Assembly: GCF_963678635.1 (NCBI RefSeq)
Contig: NC_087067.1
Span: forward strand, 35,975,966-36,039,965
Length of the DNA: 64,000 nt
Reading direction: 5' to 3'
Origin: Symsagittifera roscoffensis
Lineage: Eukaryota > Xenacoelomorpha > Acoela > Convolutidae
In this document: in pieces, positions 56,119 to 64,000 of the stretch
Numbering within the stretch: position 1 is the stretch's first letter
Layout: every line of letters begins with the position of its first letter
Notes under the pieces: model-generated
Databases searched by the model: none
What the model was told of the DNA's origin: nothing
The model's input: only the letters and a program-made list of their open reading frames with translations
Position numbers and translations under genes: made by a program

Positions 56119-56379
56119 ATCTTTTTGTTTTTTTTTTTGCTTAATTTTTTTTGATCGTTGCACTTTCACACTTGAAAAAACAATTTGAAATGTAATATTA
56201 GGTTTTAAAGCTTGGAACTGAGTATGAATATCATTTCGCATTTGAAGATCTTATCTTTTTGTTTTTTTTGCTTAATTTTTTTTGATCGTTGCACTCTCAC
56301 ACTTGAAAAAACAATTTGAAATGTAATATTAGGTTTTAAAGCTTGGAACTGAGTATGAGTATCATTTCGCATTTGAAGA
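56119..56379. repeat. Local ~130-bp duplication inside one array unit
   Basis: The block from ATCTTTTTG through GATCGTTGCAC, AAGCTTGGAACTGAGTATGA and CATTTGAAGAT is present twice in tandem. It accounts for the 1,676-bp spacing between A5 and A6. Confidence 0.85.
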
Positions 56380-56604
56380 TGTGAATTGTTAATTGTCATT
56401 TCATGAGGTTGTTGGTTCAGGGAGAAATTGAATAACAAATTGTGTCTTGTTATTTTTGTGTAGACGGAAAAATTTTTTTGAAAGGATGATCGATAGGTTT
56501 TAATTCATTGTTTAAAGCTTCTTGTGTCAAAGAAGATTTGATTGGTTTTTTGTTTTCGACTGGACTAGTGAAAAAACCGCAAAAAATGTCAAACGGTAAA
56601 AAAC

Positions 56605-56677
56605 TGATGCAACCCAGGCTTGAACTGGATACCTTCTGCGTGTTAGGCAGATGTGATAACCACTACACCATGGCACC
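56605..56677 (-). tRNA. tRNA-Val(AAC), module A6
   Basis: Anticodon arm and D arm intact. Acceptor 6-67 mismatch (TTGCATC) and a weak 49-65 pair. Possibly inactive. Confidence 0.7.
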
Positions 56678-57359
56678 TATTAGATGGCATAGATTTTTAG
56701 ATTCGGAATCAGTGGTCAAGTGGCATTTGTTAAAAGTTTGCATAATCGAAACTTTGTTTGCTATATAAAAAGTGGGTTCATCAAGATTCTAGGTTGAATT
56801 GTAAAAATAGGTTTCAAAGCTTCCAAATGAGTGGCATTTTATTTTTGATAACAAGAATTGTCAGTTGTCCTTGCATGAGGCTGTTAGTTTAGCGGTAAAA
56901 AACCAGATGAAACTATTTTCAACTAAAAACAAGGCTGACTTTAATAAAACTTGCGCTATGTTTTTTTTAGCAAGAACTGTTTGTTTGGTAGAACGTTTGT
57001 TGTTAGTTTAGTTGTAGAAAAAATCTTTTTTTTTGCTAAGTTTTTCGATCGTTGCCCTATTAAACTTGAACAAACTGTTTGAATTTTAAAAATAGGTTTA
57101 TAAGCTTCGAACTGAGTGTCATTTTTCATTTGACAAAGTAAATTATTTATTTTTATTGCATGAAGTTGTTGTTCGAGGGAAAGAAATTATGATTTGATTT
57201 TTCTGTGGAGAAGTAAAAGTTTGTCTCTTTACAAAATTTTGCTCAAAAGAATTCAAAAGGTTGTTTGAAGTTTTTTGTGTCAAAGAAGACATTTATTGGT
57301 TTTAGTGCTCTTGAATCGACTAGTGAAAACAAAGGGAGAAACTGTATAACGGTAAAAAA

Positions 57360-57432
57360 TGATTCCACACAGGCTTGAACTGGGGGTTTCCTGCGTGATT
57401 GGCAGATGGGACAACCACTACACATTGGCACC
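57360..57432 (-). pseudogene. tRNA-like module B9
   Basis: B-type; loop CAATCAC without U33, T-run of five or more after the 3' end. Confidence 0.8.
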
Positions 57433-58165
57433 TATAGGATTGCAAAGTTTTGAAGCTTCGGAATTAGTGGTCAAATGGCATGTGTTAGGAGTTTCCATCA
57501 TCGCAACCCTAATTGCTAAAGGAAAAGAAGGTTTATCGAGATCCGAGGTTTTAATATTTGCTTCTCTTGCACTCCGTGAATAATCCTCGTAAATTTTTCT
57601 TCATGTCAGAGAAAAGGTAGATATCATTTTCAGTCAGGCCATTGTTGTCAACCAGAAATGTTTTCTGACTTTTTCAATCCAAAATTGGGAGCGCCACTTC
57701 TTATAAAACACTCGAATTGGATGTTCAAACAAGCCTAAAATATTTTCAACTAACTACAGGGTTGACCTCAGTAAGACTTGCGCTACGTTTTTTGTAAAAA
57801 CTGTTCGATTAATAGAACGTATCTTTCTGTTTTTTTTGCCTATTTTTTTTTGATCGTTGCCCTCTCACTCTTGAAAAAACGATTTGACATGTAATATTAG
57901 GTTTAAAAGCTTGGAACTGAGTTTCATTTTGCATTTGAAGATGTGAATTAATAATTGTCATTTCATGAGGTTGTTGGTTCAGGAAGAAATTGATTAACAA
58001 ATTGTGTTTTGTTATTTTTGTATAGACGGAATTTTTTTTGAAAAGATGACCGAAGTTTTTAATTCATTGTTTAAAGCTTCTTGTGTCAAAGAAGATTTTG
58101 ATTGGTTTTTTGCTTTCGACTCGACAAGTGAAAAAAAACGCAAAAATTGTCAAACGGAAAAAAAC

Positions 58166-58238
58166 TGATGCCACCCAGGCTTGAACTGGGGATCTTCTGC
58201 GTGTTAGGCAGATGTGATAACCACTACACCATGGCACC
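58166..58238 (-). tRNA. tRNA-Val(AAC), module A7 (canonical)
   Basis: Differs from A5 only in the variable loop (AGATC). Seven T follow the discriminator and one G. Confidence 0.9.
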
Positions 58239-58921
58239 TATTAGATTGCATAGATTTTTAGATTCGGAATCAGTGGTCAAGTGGCATTTGTTAATAGTTT
58301 GCATAATCGAAACTTTGTTTGCTATGGAAAAATTGGGTTCATCAAGATTCGAGGTTGAATTGTAAAAAAAAGATTTCAAAGCTTCCAAATGAGTGGCATT
58401 TTGTTTTTGATAAAAAGAATTGTCAGTTGTCCTTGCATGAGGCTGTTGGTTTAGCGGTATAAAACCAGGTGAAACTATTTTCAACTAAAAACAAGGCTGA
58501 CTTTAAAAAAAACTTGCGCTATGTTTTTTTTAGCAAGAACGGTTTGTTTGGTACAACGTATGTTGTTAGTTCAGTTGTAGAAAAATACTTTTTTTTGCTA
58601 AGTTTTTCGATCGTTGCCCTATTAAACTTGAACAAACTGTTTGAATTTTAAAAATAGGTTGATAAGCTTCGAACTGAGTGTCATATTTCATTTGACAAAA
58701 TAAATTATTAATTTTTTTTGCATGAAGTTGTTGTTCGAGGGAAAGAAATTATGATTTGATTTTTCTGTGGAGAAGTAAAAGTTTGTGTCTTAACAAAATT
58801 TTGCTCAAAAGAATTCAAGTGATTGTTTGAAGCTGTTTGTGTCAAAGAAGACATTTATGGGTTTTAGTGCTTTTGACTCGACTAGTGAAAACAAACGGAG
58901 AAACTGTATAACGGTAAAAAG

Positions 58922-58994
58922 TGATTCCACGCAGGCTTCAACTGGGGGTTTCCTGCGTGATTGGCAGATGTGACAACCACTACACATTGGCACC
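58922..58994 (-). pseudogene. tRNA-like module B10
   Basis: B-type with one T-loop change (TTGAAGC), so box B is slightly weakened. Confidence 0.8.
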
Positions 58995-59729
58995 TATAGG
59001 ATTGCAAAGTTTTGAAGCTTCGGAATTAGTGGTCAAAGGCATGTGTTAGGAGTTTCCATCATCGCAACCCTAATTGCTATAAGAAAAGTAGGTTTATCGA
59101 GATCCGAGGTTTTAATATTTGCTTCTCTTGAACTCCGTGAGTAATCCTCATAAATTTTTCTTCATGGCAGAAAAAAGGTAGATATCTTTTTCAGTCAGGC
59201 CATTGTTGTCAACCAAGAAATGTTTTCTGACTTTTTCAATGCAAAATTGGGAGCGCCACTTACTAAAAAACACTTGATTTCGATGTTCAAACAAACCTAA
59301 GCTATTTTCAACTAACTACAGGGTTGACCTCAGTAAGACTTGCGCACGTTTTTTGTAAAAACTGTTCGATTAATAGAACGTATCTTTTTGTTTTTTTTTT
59401 GCTTAATTTTTTTTTATCGTTGCCCTCTCACACTTGAAAAAACAATTTGACATGTAATATTAGGTTTAAAAGCTTGGAACTGAGTTTCATTTCGCATTTG
59501 AAGATGTGAATTAATAATTGTCATTTCATGAGGTTGTTAGTTCAGGGAGAAATTGATTAACAAATTGTGTTTTGTTATTTTTGTATAGACGGAATTTTTT
59601 TTTGAAAAGATGATCAATACGTTTTAATTCATTGTTTAAAGCTTCTTGTGTCAAAGAAGATTTTGATTGGTTTTTTGCTTTCGACTCGACAAGTGAAAAA
59701 AACGCAAAAATTGTCAAACGGTAAAAAAC

Positions 59730-59802
59730 TGATGCCACCCAGGCTTGAACTGGGGATCTTCTGCGTGTTAGGCAGATGTGATAACCACTACACCATGGCA
59801 CC
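59730..59802 (-). tRNA. tRNA-Val(AAC), module A8 (canonical)
   Basis: Same as A7, with six T after the 3' end. Confidence 0.9.
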
Positions 59803-60485
59803 TATTAGATTGCATAGATTTTTAGATTCGGAATCAGTGGTCAAGTGGCATTTGTTTATAGTTTGCATAATCGAAACTTTGTTTGCTATAGAAATATTGG
59901 GTTCATCAAGATTCGAGGTTGAATTGTAAAAAAAAGATTTCAAAGCTTCCAAATGAGTGGCATTTTGTTTTTGATAAAAAGAATTGTCAGTTGTCCTTGC
60001 ATGAGGCTGTTGGTTTAGCGGTAAAAAACCAGTTGAAACTATTTTCAACTAAAAATAAGGCTGACTTTAATAAAACTTGCGCTATGTTTTTTTTAGCAAG
60101 AACTGTTTGTTTGGTACAACGTATGTTATTAGTTCAGTTGTAGAAAAATACTTTTTCTTTGCTAAGTTTTTTGATCGTTGCCCTATTAAACTTGAACAAA
60201 CTGTTTGAATTTTAAAAATAGGTTTATAAGCTTCGAACTGAGTGTCATTTTTTATTTGACAAAGTAAATTATTAATTTTTTTTGCTTGAAGTTGTTGTTC
60301 GAGGGAAAGAAATTATGATTTGATTTTTCTGTGGAGAAGTAAAAGTTTGTGTCTTAACAAAATTTTGCTCAAAAGAATTCAAGTGATTGTTTGAAGTTTT
60401 TTGTGTCAAAGAAGACATTTATGGGTTTTAGTGCTCTTGACTCGACTAGTGAAAACAAACGGAGAAACTGTATAACGGTAAAAAG

Positions 60486-60557
60486 TGATTCCACGCAGGC
60501 TTGAACTGGAGTTTCCTGCGTGATTGGCAGATGTGAGAACCACTACACATTGGCACC
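60486..60557 (-). pseudogene. tRNA-like module B11
   Basis: B-type, one base shorter (72 nt), with a D-stem change. Confidence 0.8.
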
Positions 60558-61296
60558 TATAGGATTGCAAAGTTTTGAAGCTTCGGAATTAGTGGTCAAA
60601 TGGCATGTGTTAGGAGTTTCCATCATCGCAACCCTAATTGCTATAAGAAAAGTAGGTTTATCGAGATCCGAGGTTTTAATATTTGCTTCTCTTGAACTCC
60701 GTGAATAATCCTCTTAAATTTTTCTTCATGGCAGAGAAAAGGTAGATATCTTTTTCAGTCAGGCCATTGTTGTCAACCAAGAAATGTTTTCTGATTTTTT
60801 CAATGCAAATATGGGAGCGCCACTTACTAAAAAACACTCGACTTCGATGTTCAAACAAACCTAAGCTATTTTCAACTAACTACAGGGTTGACCTCAGTAA
60901 GACTTGCGCTACGTTTTTTGTAAAAACTGTTCGATTAATAGAACGTATCTTTTTGTTTTTTTCGCTTAGTTTTTTTTTATCGTTGCCATCTCACACTTGA
61001 AAAAACAATTTGAAATGTAATATTAGGTTTAAAAATTTGAAACTGAGTATCATTTCGCAATCGAAGATGTGAATTGTTAATTGTCGTTTCATGAGGTTGT
61101 TGGTTCAGGGAGAAATTGAATAACAAATTGTGTTTATATTATTTTTGTGTAGACGGAAATTTTTTTTTTGAAAAGATGATCGATAGGTTTTAATTCATTG
61201 CTTAAAGCTTCTTGTGTCAAAGAAGATTTTGATTGGTTTTTTGTTTTCGACTGGACTAGTGAAAAAAACGCAAAAAATGTCATATGGTAAAAAAAC

Positions 61297-61369
61297 TGAT
61301 GCCACCCAGGCTTGAACTGGGGACCTTCTGCGTGTTAGGCAGATGAGATAACCACTACACCATGGCACC
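61297..61369 (-). tRNA. tRNA-Val(AAC), module A9
   Basis: As A5 except TCTC in place of TCAC in the D stem, which breaks pair 11-24. Seven T follow. Confidence 0.8.
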
Positions 61370-62048
61370 TATTAGATTGCATAGATTTTTAGATTCGGAA
61401 TCAGTGGTCAAGTAGCATTTGTTAAAAGTTTGCATAATCGAAACTTTGTTTGCTATAGAAAAAGTGGGTTCATCAAGATTCGAGGTTGAATTGTTAAAAT
61501 AGGTTTCAAAGCTTCCAAATGAGTGGCATTTTGTTTTTGATAAGAAGAATTGTCAGTTGTCCTTGCATAAGGCTGTTAGTTTAGCGGTAAAAAACCAGGT
61601 GAAACTATTTTCAACTAAAAACAAGGCTGACTTGAATAAAACTTGCGCTATTTTTTTTAGCAAAAACTAATTGTTTGGTAGAACGTATGTTGTTAGTTTA
61701 GTTGTAGAAAAATAATTTTTTTTGCTAAGTTTTTCGATCGTTGCCCTATTAAATTTGAACAAACAATTTGAATTTTAAAAATAGGTTTATAAGCTTCGAA
61801 CTGAGTGTCACTTTTCATTTGACAAAGTAAATTATCAATTTTAATTGCATGAAGTTGTTGTTTGAGGGAAAGAAATTATGATTTGATTTTTCTGTGGAGA
61901 AGTAAATGTTTGTGTCTTAACAAAATTTTGCTCAAAAGAATTCATGTGATTGTTTGAAGTTTTTTGTGTCAAAGAAGACATTTATTGGTTTTAGTGCTCT
62001 TGACTCGACTAGTGAAAACAAACGGAGAAACTGTATAACGGTAAAAAG

Positions 62049-62121
62049 TGATTCCACACATGCTTGAACTGGGGGTTTCCTGCGTGATTGGCAGATGGGA
62101 CAACCACTACACATTGGCACC
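62049..62121 (-). pseudogene. tRNA-like module B12
   Basis: B-type with changes in the D arm (TCCCA) and after the T-loop. Confidence 0.8.
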
Positions 62122-62856
62122 TATAGGATTGCAAAGTTTTGAAGCTTCGGAATTAGTGGTTAAATGGCATGTGTTAGGAGTTTCCATCATCGCAACCCTA
62201 ATTGCTATAAGAAAAGTAGGTTTATCGAGATCCGAGGTTTTAATATTTGCTTCTCTTGAACTCCGTGAATAATCCTCATAAATTTTTCTTCGTGGCAGAG
62301 AAAAGGTAGATATCTTTTCAGTCAGGCCATTGTTGTCAACCAAGAAATGTTTTCTGACTTTTTCAATGCAAAATTGGGAGCGCCACTTACTATAAAACAC
62401 TCGACTTCGATGTTCAAACAAACCTAAGCTATTTTCAACTAACTACAGGGTTGACCTCAGTAAGACTTGCGCTACGTTTGTTGTAAAAACTGTTCGTTTA
62501 ATATAACGTATCTTTTGTTTTTTTTTGCTTAACTTTTTTTTGACCGTTGCCCTCTCACACTTGAAAAAACAATTTGAAATGTAATATTAGGTTTAAAAGC
62601 TTGGAACTGAGTATCATTTCGCATTTGAAAATGTGAATTGTTAATTGTCATTTATGAACTTGTTGGTTCAGGGAGAAATTGAATAAAAAAGCTTGTTTTG
62701 TAATTTATGTGTAGACGGAAAACTTTTTTTGAAAAGATGATCGAAAGGTTTTAACTGACTGTTTAAAGCTTCTTCAGCCAAAGAATATTTTGATTGGTTT
62801 TGTGTTTTCGACTGGACTAGTGAAAGAAACGCAAAATTTGTCAAACGGTAAAAAAC

Positions 62857-62929
62857 TGATGCCACCCAGGCTTGACCTGGGGACCTTCTGCGTGTTAGGC
62901 AGATGTGATAACCACTACACCATGGCACC
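62857..62929 (-). tRNA. tRNA-Val(AAC), module A10
   Basis: All stems pair; U54 is replaced by G in the T-loop (GTCAAGC), which weakens box B. Six T follow. Confidence 0.8.
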
Positions 62930-63604
62930 TATTAGATTGCAGAGATTTTTAGATTCGGATTCAGTGGTCAAGTGGCATTTGTTAATAGTTTGCATAATCG
63001 AAACTTTGTTTGCTATAGAAAAAGTCGGTTCATCAAGATCCGAGGTTGAATTGTATAAATAGGTTTCAAAGCTTTCAAATGAGTGGCATTTTGTTTTTGA
63101 TAAGAAGAATTGTCAGTTGTCCTTGCATGAGGCTGTTAACTTAGCGGTAAAAAACCAGGTGAAGTTATTTTCAACTAAAAACAAGGCTGACTTTAATAAA
63201 ACTTGCGCTATGTTTTTTTAGCAAGAACTGTTTGTTTGGTAAAACGTATGTTGTTAGTTTAGTTGTAGAAAAATACTTTTTTTTGCTATTCGATCGTTGC
63301 CTTATTAAACTTGAACAAACAGTTTGAATTTTAAAAATAGGTTTATAAGCTTCGGACTGAGTGTCATTTTTCATTTGACAAAGTAAATTATTAATTTTTT
63401 TTGCTTGAAATTGTTGTTCGAGGGAACGAAACTATGATTTGATTTTTCTGTGGAGAAGTAAAAGTTTGTGTCTTAACAAAAGTTTGCTCAAAGGAATTCA
63501 AGTGATTGTTTGAAGCTGTTTGTGTCAAAGAAGACATTTATGGGTTTTAGTGCTCTTGACTCGACTAGTGAAAACAAACGGAGAAACTGTATAACGGTAA
63601 AAAG

Positions 63605-63676
63605 TGATTCCACGCAGGCTTGAACTGGAGTTTCCTGCGTGATTGGCAGATGTGACAACCACTACACATTGGCACC
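63605..63676 (-). pseudogene. tRNA-like module B13
   Basis: Last module in the window; 72 nt, same one-base deletion as B11, so the two share a recent ancestor unit. Confidence 0.8.
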
Positions 63677-64000
63677 TATAGGATTGCAAAGTTTTGAAGC
63701 TTCGGAATTAGTGGTCAAATGGCATGTGTTAGGAGTTTCCATCATCGCAACCCTAATTGCTATAAGAAAAGTAGGTTTATCGAGATCCGAGGTTTTAATA
63801 TTTGCTTCTCTTGAACTCCGTGAATAATCCTCATAAATTTTTCTTCATGGCAGAGAAAATGTAGATATCTTTTTCAGTCAGGCCATTGTTGTCAACCAAG
63901 AAATGTTTTCTGATTTTTTCAATGCAAATATGGGAGCGCCACTTACTAAAAAACACTCGACTTCGATGTTCAAACAAACCTAAGCTATTTTCAACTAACT

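Larger units (their letters stand above)
45901..64000. repeat. Higher-order tandem array of tRNA-like units, period ~1.56 kb
   Basis: Between 46.3 kb and the window edge, modules A and B alternate on the minus strand. A starts are 1,560-1,590 bp apart except 51107 to 53365 (2,258) and 54929 to 56605 (1,676). B starts behave likewise. Within one period a ~95-bp block with AAGCTT, ACTGAGT, CATTT and GCATGAGGTTGTTGGTTCAG occurs three times in diverged form, so the period itself grew from smaller duplications. The spacers carry recurring GATCGTTGCCCT, CTTGTGTCAAAGAAGA and GACTAGTGAAAA blocks. The left edge (45.9-47.5 kb) is the most diverged part. The right end is beyond the window. No exon is visible inside. 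Confidence 0.93.

Noticed and set aside
48681-63676. Calling module B a tRNA-Asp (anticodon AUC)
   Set aside because: U33 is missing and acceptor and T stems have mismatches; the body is Val-like, so the anticodon is not informative.
48564-63827. Families of 60-94 aa frames recurring on both strands in every array unit
   Set aside because: They run straight through the tRNA-like modules and spacers, change length with small indels and repeat only because the DNA repeats. No codon-level constraint is visible.
45901-64000. CRISPR-like array
   Set aside because: Units are ~1.56 kb with tRNA modules in a eukaryotic intron, not short repeats with unique spacers.

Overview
The window looks like an AT-rich invertebrate animal genome; I cannot name the species. 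Evidence for an animal: one full cap-binding protein gene of animal type (NCBP1/CBP80), a SETDB1-type histone methyltransferase split by many GT-AG introns, tRNA-derived SINEs, and short hAT-like and mariner-like elements with target-site duplications.

Layout. 1-7.5 kb: one giant purine-rich open frame of at least 2,495 codons without introns. Its N-terminus keeps the end of an SGNH-hydrolase-like domain and the rest is unrecognised. It is followed by about 2.3 kb of hairpin-rich sequence with two copies of a possible pseudoknot fold and a poly(A) signal. 10.8-14.7 kb: a divergent pair made of an unrecognised basic coiled-coil protein (minus strand) and intronless NCBP1 (plus strand), 334 bp apart. 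14.7-21.9 kb: non-coding, with a degenerate ~165 bp tandem repeat and foldback mariner-like elements. 21.9-43.5 kb: fifteen exons of a SETDB1-like gene that join in frame into 755 codons (coiled coil, Tudor block, MBD, start of pre-SET). Its introns carry hAT-like elements, a ~160 bp-arm hairpin, a 1.1-1.5 kb duplication and SINEs. The catalytic SET part is not in the window.

45.9-64.0 kb (continuing past the edge): a higher-order tandem array with a period near 1.56 kb. Each period holds two tRNA-like modules on the minus strand: module A is a tRNA-Val(AAC) gene, intact in several copies, and module B is a relative that has lost U33 and several base pairs but keeps both internal promoter boxes and a T-run. 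Because the last SETDB1 exon ends in a donor and no later exon is visible, the array appears to lie inside, and antisense to, a SETDB1 intron.

NCBP1 (capped-RNA binding) and SETDB1 (H3K9 methylation, transposon silencing) are ordinary nuclear genes. The unusual parts are the giant frame with its structured 3' region, the tRNA-based array, and a recurrent palindromic tail shared by SINE-like repeats.
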